Shown: positions 1 to 5,553 of the stretch, piece by piece
Numbering within the stretch: position 1 is the first letter of the stretch
How the letters are laid out: every line of letters begins with the position of its first letter
Assembly: GCA_018895795.1 (NCBI GenBank)
Contig: JAHINZ010000099.1
Location: 1 to 9,019 of the forward strand
Source of the DNA: Alphaproteobacteria bacterium
GTDB lineage: Bacteria; Pseudomonadota; Alphaproteobacteria; Caulobacterales; Caulobacteraceae
Direction of reading: 5' to 3'
DNA length: 9,019 nucleotides
Position numbers and translations under genes: made by a program
Notes under the pieces: generated by a model
What the model was told of the DNA's origin: nothing
The model's input: only the letters and a program-made list of their open reading frames with translations
Database searches by the model: none

Positions 1-1871
1 TCTGGCCGACCCCGGAGAAAAGCCGCGTCGGGCCGCTGCTCGACTATGCCTATACCGGGCAGGTGCTGCTGCCCGTGCCGATCACGGTCCCCGCCGACGC
101 CAAGCCGGGCTCGACCGTCACCCTGAAGGCCGCCGCCGCCTTCCTGGTCTGCGAACAGATCTGCGTGCCCGAGGACGCGGTGCTGACCCTGGACCTGCCC
201 ATCGTCGCCGGCGCGCCCGGCCCTGATCCCCAATGGGGCGCGGCCGTGGCCAAGACCCTGGCCGACGCGCCCAAGTCGGCGGGGCTGAAGGCGGTGTTCA
301 AGCGGGACGGCGGCGTGCTGAAACTGGCCGTCACCGGCGCGCCGCTGAAGGGCGCCGACATGGCCGGCGCCTATTTCTATCCCTATTCGGGCAAGGTCAT
401 CGATCATGCCGCCGAACAGACCGTCGAGCGCGGCCCAGAGGGCCTGACCCTGGGCTTGGCGCCCGGCTATGACTTCACCAATGGGACGCCGCCGGCCGAG
501 CTGTCGGGCGTGCTGGCCCTGAACGGTCAGGCCTATGAGGTCACGGCCTCGGCCGGGGAGCTTCCCGCCGGCGCCGCGGGCCTGGGTCCGCCGCCGACCG
601 CCGCCAAGCCCGCCGACGCGCTCGGCCTGCTGACGGCCCTGGCCTTCGCCTTCCTGGGCGGACTGATCCTCAACCTGATGCCGTGCGTGTTCCCGGTGCT
701 GTCGATGAAGGCCGCCAGCCTGGCCGGCCACGCCCATGATCCGGGCAAGACCCGCCTGCAGGGGTTGGCCTTCCTGGCCGGGGTGATCGCCACCTTCCTG
801 TCGCTGGCGGGCCTGCTGATCGCGGTGCGGGCCGGCGGCGCGGCGGTGGGCTGGGGCTTCCAGCTGCAGTCGCCGATCGTGGTGGCGGCCCTGGCCCTGG
901 TCATGCTGCTGGTCGCCCTGAACATGTCGGGGGTGTTCGAGTTCGGCGCGTCGATCCAGGGCGTGGGCGGCCGCGCCTCGGCGCGCGGCGGCGTCACGGG
1001 GGCCTTCTTCACCGGCGCCTTGGCCGTGGTGGTCGCCGCCCCCTGCACCGCGCCGTTCATGGCCGGGGCCCTGGGCTTCGCCCTGACCCAGCCGCCGATC
1101 CTCTCGTTGGCGGTGTTCCTGGCCCTGGCCCTGGGCTTCGCCGCGCCGTTCGTGATCCTGGCCTTCGCCCCGGCCCTGCTGGCCCGCCTGCCGCGGCCCG
1201 GCGTCTGGATGGACACGCTGAAGAAGGGCCTGGCCTTTCCGATGTACGCCACCGCCGCCTGGCTGGTCTGGGTGTTCAGCCAGCAGGCCGGATCGATCGC
1301 CCTGGGCGAGATCTTCGCCGCCGCCGTGCTGATCGCCTTCGCCGCCTGGCTCTATGGCCATGCCCAGACGCGACGGGTGGTGGGCAAGCCGAGCCTGGTT
1401 CCCTTGCTGGCCGCCGGCCTGGCCCTGATCGGAACGGTCGCCCTGGTCGTCCTGACCTTGCAGGCGCCGGGGCCGGCCGTCGCCGCCGCCTCGGCCGAAG
1501 CGCCCGCGCCCAGCGGTCCGGGCCTGACCTCCGAGCCCTGGTCGCCCGACAAGGTCGCCGCCTTGCGGGCCGAGGGCCGGCCGATCCTGGTCGACTTCAC
1601 CGCCGCCTGGTGCGTGACCTGTCAGGTCAATGAGAAGGTGGCGATGTCGGGCTCGGGCGTCGCCCAGGTGTTCCGCGACAAGAACGCCGTGCTGCTGCGG
1701 GCCGACTGGACCAATCGCGACGCGACCATCGCCGCCGCCCTGGCCGAGCATGGTCGGGCCGGGGTGCCGCTGTATCTGGTCTATCCGGCCAAGGGCGGAC
1801 CGCCGGCGATCCTGCCCCAGCTGCTGACTGAGGGCATGGTGATCGCCGCGATCGAGAAGGCGGCGTCCTAG
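1..1871 (+). CDS. dsbD: DsbD/ScsB-family protein-disulfide reductase, 5'-truncated by the window
   Basis: This protein moves electrons from cytoplasmic thioredoxin across the inner membrane to periplasmic thiol-disulfide proteins. The frame is open through the left edge (first full codon at 3, Trp), so the true start lies outside; a GTG at 63 is internal, since the residues before it (WPTPEKSRVG...) already read as the N-terminal periplasmic domain. Visible parts in order: the end of that domain with a Cys pair in CEQIC (150-164); a hydrophobic core of about eight membrane segments (roughly 606-1485) containing the two conserved Cys, in LMPCVFP (Cys at 684) and AAPCTAPF (Cys at 1044); and a C-terminal thioredoxin-like domain with active site CVTC (1611-1622). 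All three redox pairs are therefore present. The visible 622 residues already exceed a typical mature E. coli DsbD, and the close CxxxC pair suggests the ScsB branch described in Caulobacter. DsbD versus ScsB cannot be settled without the missing N-terminus. It stops with TAG, convergent with the next gene. Confidence 0.9.
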   Translation, partial: WPTPEKSRVGPLLDYAYTGQVLLPVPITVPADAKPGSTVTLKAAAAFLVCEQICVPEDAVLTLDLPIVAGAPGPDPQWGAAVAKTLADAPKSAGLKAVFKRDGGVLKLAVTGAPLKGADMAGAYFYPYSGKVIDHAAEQTVERGPEGLTLGLAPGYDFTNGTPPAELSGVLALNGQAYEVTASAGELPAGAAGLGPPPTAAKPADALGLLTALAFAFLGGLILNLMPCVFPVLSMKAASLAGHAHDPGKTRLQGLAFLAGVIATFLSLAGLLIAVRAGGAAVGWGFQLQSPIVVAALALVMLLVALNMSGVFEFGASIQGVGGRASARGGVTGAFFTGALAVVVAAPCTAPFMAGALGFALTQPPILSLAVFLALALGFAAPFVILAFAPALLARLPRPGVWMDTLKKGLAFPMYATAAWLVWVFSQQAGSIALGEIFAAAVLIAFAAWLYGHAQTRRVVGKPSLVPLLAAGLALIGTVALVVLTLQAPGPAVAAASAEAPAPSGPGLTSEPWSPDKVAALRAEGRPILVDFTAAWCVTCQVNEKVAMSGSGVAQVFRDKNAVLLRADWTNRDATIAAALAEHGRAGVPLYLVYPAKGGPPAILPQLLTEGMVIAAIEKAAS

Positions 1872-1875
1872 GCCT

Positions 1876-1977
1876 TGCGTCCTTCGAGGCCCGCTGCGCG
1901 GGCGCCTCAGGATGAGGGATTCTGTACCGACGTCCTCATCCTGAGGTGCGAGGCGGAGGCGAGCCTCGAAGGATGCA
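1876..1977. repeat. Large intergenic inverted repeat between convergent genes
   Basis: The whole 102-bp segment is an imperfect palindrome. The outer arms 1876-1889 and 1964-1977 match at 13 of 14 positions (TGCGTCCTTCGAGG against CCTCGAAGGATGCA). The inner arms CCTCAGGATGAGG (ending at 1917) and CCTCATCCTGAGG (from 1934) are perfect complements over 13 bp. Each half can also fold alone: GAGGC...GCCTC in the left half, and CGAGGC...GCCTCG in the right half. I recall similar CCTCATCCTGAGG...CCTCGAAGGA units as dispersed intergenic repeats in alphaproteobacterial genomes, but no search was run. It lies between the ends of two convergent genes and could serve as a bidirectional transcription terminator or mRNA 3' stabiliser; that role is inference. 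Confidence 0.85.
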
Positions 1978-1993
1978 GGGCGGTGACTCTCAG

Positions 1994-2476
1994 CTAGGCC
2001 GCGGGCTGCGGCGGGGCGGTGATCACCTCGATATTGTCGTTGAGCAGATAGTCCATGTCGCGCAGGGCCAGGTCCTGGTCCTTGACGGTCTTGGCCGCGC
2101 CGATGGCGCTCAGCTTGTCGGGCAGGTCCTGGCTGATGCCGCGCAGGATGCATTTGAGGTCGTCGACCGCGCCGCGTTCCTTCAGCGTCACATGGCCCTT
2201 CATGTCCAGGACCGACAGTTCGCCGATCTGGGTCCCGAAGCCGTCGAAGCCCTTCAGGGGCGCGGCGGGGGCGGCGGGATCGGCGGCCAGGGTCTTGCGA
2301 TAGGTCTCGACCTGCGCCTTGAGGCCACCGGCCCGCTTGACGATGTCGGCGAACAGCGGCTCGCCGGCCACCGACAGCGGCGCGCTGACCGCCGGAACGG
2401 CGCTGGGGGCGGCGGCGGCCGGGCCGGTCGAGGCCAGCCACAGCAGGGCGGAAAAGGCGATCGCATCGCAAGACAT
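1994..2476 (-). CDS. Small hypothetical protein, probably exported
   Basis: The gene encodes 160 residues that I do not recognise. The start ATG at 2476 was chosen because GGGGAGA stands a few bases upstream and because it opens directly on a hydrophobic segment. A start at 2503 would add nine residues (MTIFCGENA), and the frame stays open to 2923 but would then run opposite pgi. Residues 1-23 look like a signal peptide ending in an Ala-rich stretch (GPAAAAPS), although the n-region lacks the usual Lys or Arg, which weakens the export call. The rest is Ala/Leu/Asp-rich, probably helical, with one later Cys (KCILRG) and a Pro/Ala tail (APPQPAA). Codons are strongly GC-ending like those of its neighbours. 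It is convergent with the dsbD-like gene and divergent from pgi, so it probably has its own promoter in 2477-2588. Confidence 0.72.
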   Translation of the reverse strand: MSCDAIAFSALLWLASTGPAAAAPSAVPAVSAPLSVAGEPLFADIVKRAGGLKAQVETYRKTLAADPAAPAAPLKGFDGFGTQIGELSVLDMKGHVTLKERGAVDDLKCILRGISQDLPDKLSAIGAAKTVKDQDLALRDMDYLLNDNIEVITAPPQPAA

Positions 2477-2497
2477 GGCGTTCTCCCCACAAAAAAT

Positions 2498-2517
2498 CGT
2501 CATGGGTCTGCATGACG
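2498..2517. promoter_or_regulatory. Perfect 7-bp dyad in the divergent promoter region
   Basis: CGTCATG, a 6-bp spacer GGTCTG, then CATGACG form a perfect inverted repeat. It lies 21 bp upstream of the start of the minus-strand hypothetical gene and 71 bp upstream of pgi. A 7-6-7 dyad is a plausible binding site for a dimeric regulator, or could be a small RNA hairpin in the leader of the minus-strand gene. The regulator is unknown and no second copy was seen in the window. Confidence 0.35.
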
Positions 2518-2546
2518 CTGCGGTATCGGTTTGATAAGCCCGCAGG

Positions 2547-2564
2547 GGTAAACGCCGATTTACC
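2547..2564. promoter_or_regulatory. Perfect 6-bp dyad just upstream of pgi
   Basis: GGTAAA, spacer CGCCGA, then TTTACC form a perfect inverted repeat ending 24 bp before the pgi ATG and 11 bp before its Shine-Dalgarno sequence (AAGGA). The position would let a bound repressor block transcription of pgi, or let the RNA form a hairpin close to the ribosome site. It has the same 6-bp spacer as the dyad at 2498-2517, with centres 48 bp apart. The sequence does not name a regulator, and chance occurrence of a 6-bp dyad in a gap this size is possible. Confidence 0.35.
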
Positions 2565-2588
2565 ATCTTTCCAAAAAGGACCGCCCGC

Positions 2589-4208
2589 ATGGCCGATCTC
2601 GCCGCCGCCTGGACCCGCCTGCAAGCCGCCGCCCAGGCCGCCGGCGACAAGCGCATCGTCGAGATGTTCGACGCGGAGCCTGGACGGCTCGCCGCCCTGA
2701 CGCTGGACGTCGCCGGCCTGCATCTGGACCTGTCCAAGCAGGCCTGGGATGAGGCCGGTCTGGAGGCCGCGCTCGACCTGGCCCACGCCGCCGATGTCGA
2801 GGGCGCCCGGGCCCGGATGCTGGGCGGCGCGGCGATCAACGGCTCCGAGGGCCGCGCCGTGCTGCACACCGCCCTGCGCGCGCCCGCCGGCGCCGACATC
2901 AAGGCCCAGGGCGTTCCCGTCATGGCGCAGGTCGAGGCCGTCCGTCAGCGGATGAAGGCCTTCACGCAGGCCGTCCGTTCGGGCCAGATCAAGGGGGCCA
3001 CGGGCAAGCCGTTCAAGGCCATCCTGCACATCGGCATCGGCGGCAGCGACCTGGGCCCCCGCCTGCTGTGGGACGCCCTGCGCCCTGTGAAGCCCGAGAT
3101 CGATCTGCGCTTCATCGCCAATGTCGACGGGGCGGAGTTCCTGCTGACCACGGCGGATCTGGATCCCGAACAGACCCTGGTGATCGTGGTCTCCAAGACC
3201 TTCACCACCCAGGAAACCCTGTCCAACGCCGGCGCCGCCCGCGCCTGGCTGGCTCAGGCCCTGGGCGAGGCCGGCGCCGGCCAGCACCTGGCCGCCATCT
3301 CCACCGCCCTGGACAAGACCGCCGCCTTCGGGATCGCCGACGACCGCGTGTTCGGCTTCTGGGACTGGGTGGGCGGCCGCTATTCGCTGTGGTCGTCGGT
3401 CAGCCTGTCGGTGGCCGTGGCCTGCGGCTGGGACGCCTTCCAGGGCTTCCTGGACGGCGCCGCCGCCATGGACGCCCACTTCGCCGCCGCGCCGCTGGAC
3501 AAGAACGCCCCGGTGCTGCTGGCCCTGGCCCAGATCTTCAACCGCAACGGCCTGGACCGCCGGGCCCGCTCGGTTGTTCCGTACGCGCACCGCCTGCGCC
3601 GCCTGGCCGCGTTCCTGCAGCAGCTGGAGATGGAGAGCAACGGCAAGTCGGTCGGCCCCGACGGTCGGCCCGTGCAGCACGCCACCGCCACCGTCGTGTT
3701 CGGCGACGAGGGGACCAATGTCCAGCACGCCTATTTCCAGTGCATGCACCAGGGCACCGACATCACCCCGATGGAGCTGATCGGCCTGGCCCAGTCCGAC
3801 GAGGGCCCGGCCGGGATGCATGAAAAGCTGCTGTCCAACCTGCTGGCCCAGGCCGAGGCCTTGATGGTCGGCCGCCCCGAGGCCGAGGTCCGCGCCGAGC
3901 TGGTCGCCAAGGGGATCGATGAGGCGCAAATCGCCACCCTGGCCCCGCAGCGGGCCTTCGCCGGCAATCGTCCGTCCACCCTGCTGCTGCTGGAGCGCCT
4001 GACGCCCCAGACCTTCGGCGCCCTGATCGCCCTGTATGAGCACAAGACCTTCGTCGAGGGGGTGATCTGGGGCGTCAACAGCTTCGACCAGTGGGGCGTG
4101 GAGCTGGGCAAGGTGATGGCCGGGCGGATCCTGCCGGAACTGGAAAGCGGGGCTGTGGGGCAGCATGATCCGTCGACGGCGGCGTTGATCGGGCGGTTGA
4201 AGGTCTAG
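2589..4208 (+). CDS. pgi: Glucose-6-phosphate isomerase
   Basis: Pgi interconverts glucose 6-phosphate and fructose 6-phosphate in the cytoplasm, linking glycolysis/gluconeogenesis with the Entner-Doudoroff and pentose phosphate routes. The 539-residue product is full length for the bacterial family. Visible motifs: the sugar-phosphate loop GIGGSDLGP (149-157); SKTFTTQET (202-210), which binds phosphate; the family signature around WDWVGGRYS (258-266); the catalytic-base Glu in MESNGKS (Glu349); the ring-opening His in CMHQGTD (His387); and the second signature GVIWGVNSFDQWGVELGK with its active-site Lys508. All catalytic residues are present. The ATG at 2589 has AAGGA (2576-2580) eight bases upstream. 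The gene stands alone, divergent from the small exported-protein gene and convergent with the 90-residue gene. The dyad at 2547-2564 may regulate it. Confidence 0.97.
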   Translation: MADLAAAWTRLQAAAQAAGDKRIVEMFDAEPGRLAALTLDVAGLHLDLSKQAWDEAGLEAALDLAHAADVEGARARMLGGAAINGSEGRAVLHTALRAPAGADIKAQGVPVMAQVEAVRQRMKAFTQAVRSGQIKGATGKPFKAILHIGIGGSDLGPRLLWDALRPVKPEIDLRFIANVDGAEFLLTTADLDPEQTLVIVVSKTFTTQETLSNAGAARAWLAQALGEAGAGQHLAAISTALDKTAAFGIADDRVFGFWDWVGGRYSLWSSVSLSVAVACGWDAFQGFLDGAAAMDAHFAAAPLDKNAPVLLALAQIFNRNGLDRRARSVVPYAHRLRRLAAFLQQLEMESNGKSVGPDGRPVQHATATVVFGDEGTNVQHAYFQCMHQGTDITPMELIGLAQSDEGPAGMHEKLLSNLLAQAEALMVGRPEAEVRAELVAKGIDEAQIATLAPQRAFAGNRPSTLLLLERLTPQTFGALIALYEHKTFVEGVIWGVNSFDQWGVELGKVMAGRILPELESGAVGQHDPSTAALIGRLKV

Positions 4209-4214
4209 CCGCTC

Positions 4215-4287
4215 GCCCCCTACGGATCGCTTCGCGATCGTCTTCCCCCTCCGGGGGAAGACGGCTGCGAAGCAGCCCGTAGGGGGC
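4215..4287. repeat. Cloverleaf-forming palindromic element between convergent genes
   Basis: An outer perfect stem (GCCCCCTACGG at 4215-4225 with CCGTAGGGGGC at 4277-4287) encloses three adjacent perfect hairpins: GATCGC-TTC-GCGATC (4225-4239), CGTCTTCCCCC with GGGGGAAGACG around a TCC loop (4239-4263), and GCTGC-GAA-GCAGC (4264-4276). Neighbouring stems share one base at their junctions. The whole 73-nt unit can fold as a four-way junction in RNA, or as a cruciform in DNA. It begins 7 bp after the pgi stop and ends 12 bp before the stop of the opposing gene, so it may end transcription from both sides. It looks like a dispersed, miniature palindromic repeat; copy number in the genome was not checked. 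Confidence 0.88.
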
Positions 4288-4299
4288 AAGCCGGCGGCG

Positions 4300-4572
4300 T
4301 CAGTCCTGGTCTTTCTCCTCCGCCTCGAAATCGTCCTCGTCCGCCGCCGCCCGCCCCAGCCCCTCGACCGCCGCCAGCCGGCCGCGCCAGTCGCCGTCCG
4401 GCACGGCGTCCAGGGTGTCGAGCACGTCGAGGGCCCGCTGCAGGACCTGGAACCGCAGGCGCCGCAGCATCTCGGCCTCGGCCGCATGGCGGGCTGTCGT
4501 GACCTCGGCGTCGTGGCGCCGTAGGGGCGAGCCGTCCTGAACGACCGGCGAAAAGGGCTTGGGCTTGCTCAT
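4300..4572 (-). CDS. Small hypothetical protein with acidic C-terminus
   Basis: The gene encodes 90 residues that I do not recognise. The ATG at 4572 is preceded by GGAG with an eight-base spacer, and codons are strongly GC-ending as in neighbouring genes, which supports real coding. The N-terminus (MSKPKPFSPVVQDGSPLRRH) looks flexible and basic. The middle, about residues 20-75, is rich in Ala, Arg, Leu and Glu and probably alpha-helical (for example EMLRRLRFQVLQRALDVLD). The last 16 residues are highly acidic (DEDDFEAEEKDQD). There is no signal peptide, membrane segment or Cys, so a cytoplasmic protein is likely. A helical body with an acidic tail fits a small adaptor or nucleic-acid-associated protein, but that is only a guess from composition. 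It is convergent with pgi. Confidence 0.72.
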   Translation of the reverse strand: MSKPKPFSPVVQDGSPLRRHDAEVTTARHAAEAEMLRRLRFQVLQRALDVLDTLDAVPDGDWRGRLAAVEGLGRAAADEDDFEAEEKDQD

Positions 4573-5162
4573 GGTTCAATCTCCGCATCGAGAGGGTCGG
4601 GTCTTTACGGCAGGCACGGGGCGGCGCCGTCCGCCGCCGATGCGCCGGCGAGGCTGGGCCCCCGGAAACTTGGGGAGGCGGCGAAGCGTCCGGGCGCGCC
4701 CGGATAGGAATTTGGAGGATACCGTTTCGACACGAACGGGCGCTCCGCGCGATCGTTATCCGATGAGCCCTCGGGGCGCGGGGTTTTAACCCGCTCCCGA
4801 CTTCAGCCCCCGGCGGGCGGAGGGGCGACGAACCCCGTCCGGACCACGCGGGCGATTTCAGCCCGCGCCTGGCGCGCCTTGCCGGGCGTCGACGAAGGGT
4901 GCTCCCGGCGGTCCGGGCGTGGTCTCGACACGGGACGATCCTCGAGGGGTGTCCCGCTCAGCCAGACCCCGCCGGGCCTTCGACGACGGCCGACGGGCGC
5001 TACCCGCTCGACCGCCCCCCTCACCCGTCAGATCGCCAGCTGGACGTCCTCCCCGGTGACGAGGCGAGACTCAGTATGCGGGCGGTCTGGGAGGGGGGGA
5101 CAGGATTTCGATCGTGACGCTGGCTCGCGGGGGCAGGGCGTTGATTTTGTTGAGGTCGGGGC
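4573..5162. other. Long non-coding stretch with no defensible gene
   Basis: I see no tRNA, rRNA or other recognisable RNA gene here, and no convincing protein. The open frames present give Arg/Gly/Pro-rich low-complexity translations typical of non-coding GC-rich DNA. The stretch includes the 5' region of the 90-residue minus-strand gene, a 16-bp palindrome at 4689-4704, and a short GGGTT-TT-AACCC hairpin near 4785. A minus-strand segment at 5028-5160 looks coding by third-base composition but is split between two frames. Confidence 0.5.
4689..4704. repeat. Perfect 16-bp palindrome
   Basis: TCCGGGCGCGCCCGGA is a perfect self-complementary sequence with no spacer, 117 bp upstream of the start of the minus-strand 90-residue gene. 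It could be an operator, a methylation or restriction target (it contains GGCGCGCC), or simply chance in very GC-rich DNA. Confidence 0.4.
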
Positions 5163-5353
5163 GGGGATATCCCCGTCGGGGAACGGGGATAAGCCCTTCT
5201 CCCCTTGCGGGAGAAGAGCCTGCCCCGGACTTGATCCGGCGTGGCCGCGAAGCGGACGGATGAGGGGTTGAACGCCCTATCGGAAAGGCCCGCGCGACCC
5301 CTCACCCGACCCCGGACTTCGCCGGGGCCACCCTCTCCCGCAAGGGGAGAGGG
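5163..5353. repeat. Composite palindromic repeat upstream of the his leader
   Basis: The two ends are inverted copies: TCTCCCCTTGCGGGAGA at 5198-5214 and its 17-bp perfect reverse complement at 5334-5350. Each copy is itself a hairpin (CTTCTCCC...GGGAGAAG at 5196-5216; CCCTCTCCC...GGGAGAGGG at 5331-5353). Further inside, TGAGGGGT (5261-5268) pairs with ACCCCTCA (5297-5304). Smaller perfect hairpins are CCGGA-CTTGA-TCCGG (5225-5239), CCGC-GAA-GCGG (5245-5255) and CCCCGG-ACTTCG-CCGGGG (5310-5327). A separate 9-bp hairpin, TATCCCCGT...ACGGGGATA (5168-5191), flanks it on the left. I recall similar CTCTCCCGCAAGGGGAGAG units as dispersed intergenic repeats in alphaproteobacteria. It ends about 25 bp before the proposed his promoter. 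Confidence 0.82.
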
Positions 5354-5375
5354 ATGCTCTTACCTACCGCCCCCC

Positions 5376-5404
5376 TTCCCCCCCGCCGCCCTATCCGCTA
5401 TAGC
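5376..5404 (+). promoter_or_regulatory. Candidate promoter for the his leader and operon
   Basis: GCTATAGC at 5397-5404 matches seven of eight positions of the Caulobacter housekeeping -10 consensus as I recall it (GCTANAWC). The -35 (consensus near TTGACG, 10-14 bp upstream) is poor: only TT at 5376-5377 fits, 14 bp beyond its 3' edge. Transcription from this -10 would begin around 5410-5414, at or just before the leader ATG at 5414, so the message could be leaderless or nearly so. This fits the absence of a Shine-Dalgarno sequence there; the upstream bases are C-rich. The start site is predicted only. Confidence 0.45.
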
Positions 5405-5413
5405 CCGCCCGCA

Positions 5414-5494
5414 ATGACCCGCACGCCGCACCATCACGGCCGCCACCACCATCCGACCTCGCCTCGCGGGATCGGCCGGGTCCGCTCGCTCTAG
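5414..5494 (+). CDS. Histidine-rich leader peptide of the hisS-hisZ-hisG operon
   Basis: This 26-codon ORF begins MTRTPHHHGRHHHPTSP and ends at TAG 5492-5494, 87 bp before hisS. Codons 6-8 and 11-13 are all His (CAC/CAT), giving six His in eight codons. In histidine attenuators such as the enterobacterial his leader, scarcity of charged tRNA-His stalls the ribosome in a His run and changes the fold of the RNA that follows. Here the run lies 46 nt before the first competing RNA arm and the stop codon lies 3 nt before it, the expected geometry. Downstream are a tRNA-His charging enzyme and the first histidine-pathway enzyme. No ribosome-binding site is visible; translation from a leaderless mRNA is plausible. 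The peptide itself probably has no role beyond being translated. A chance His-rich ORF at exactly this place is unlikely but cannot be excluded. Confidence 0.82.
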   Translation: MTRTPHHHGRHHHPTSPRGIGRVRSL

Positions 5495-5497
5495 AAG

Positions 5498-5553
5498 CAA
5501 GCCCCCTGCCTGAGCCCCGCCTAGCGGATGGGGCTTGAGCCAAGCGCCATCCG
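5498..5553 (+). promoter_or_regulatory. Candidate histidine attenuator with mutually exclusive RNA pairings
   Basis: Arm A, CAAGCCCC (5498-5505), is perfectly complementary to GGGGCTTG (5530-5537). AGCCCC (5513-5518) can also pair with GGGGCT (5530-5535). Alternatively, 5525-5537 pairs with 5541-5553 as a 12-bp stem: CGGATGG with CCATCCG, one G.G mismatch, then GCTTG with CAAGC around an AGC loop. These folds exclude each other. A ribosome at the leader stop codon (5492-5494) would cover arm A and favour the distal hairpin; one stalled in the His codons would leave arm A free. CCATCCG also occurs at 5449-5455, inside the His run, offering a further partner for CGGATGG in untranslated RNA. The distal hairpin is not followed by a U-run, so Rho-independent termination is doubtful; Rho-dependent termination or translational control of hisS are alternatives. 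Confidence 0.65.

Noticed and set aside
2477..2923. Longer versions of the minus-strand hypothetical gene starting as far up as 2923
   Set aside because: The extension would overlap the pgi coding region antisense and reads as Arg/Ser/Ala-rich noise. The ATG at 2476 has a good ribosome-binding site and a hydrophobic N-terminus.
4220..4588. A 122-codon minus-strand frame overlapping the 90-residue gene
   Set aside because: It reads into the cloverleaf repeat and has low-complexity Arg/Gly/Pro composition. The alternative frame at 4300-4572 has better third-base bias and a ribosome site.
4562..4590. tRNA-like T-arm sequence GGTTCAATCTCC
   Set aside because: The expected C61 is missing, and no matching acceptor, D-arm or anticodon arm could be found. 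The segment is the start region of the 90-residue minus-strand gene.
4665..4695. ECF/general-stress-type promoter (GGAAAC, 17 bp, CGTC)
   Set aside because: Each half differs from the GGAAC/CGTT consensus by a mismatch, and no plus-strand gene follows within reach.
4879..5271. A 130-codon plus-strand frame in the long gap
   Set aside because: The translation is Arg/Gly/Ser-rich, runs into the composite palindromic repeat, and shows no ribosome site or domain. I judge it a chance open frame.
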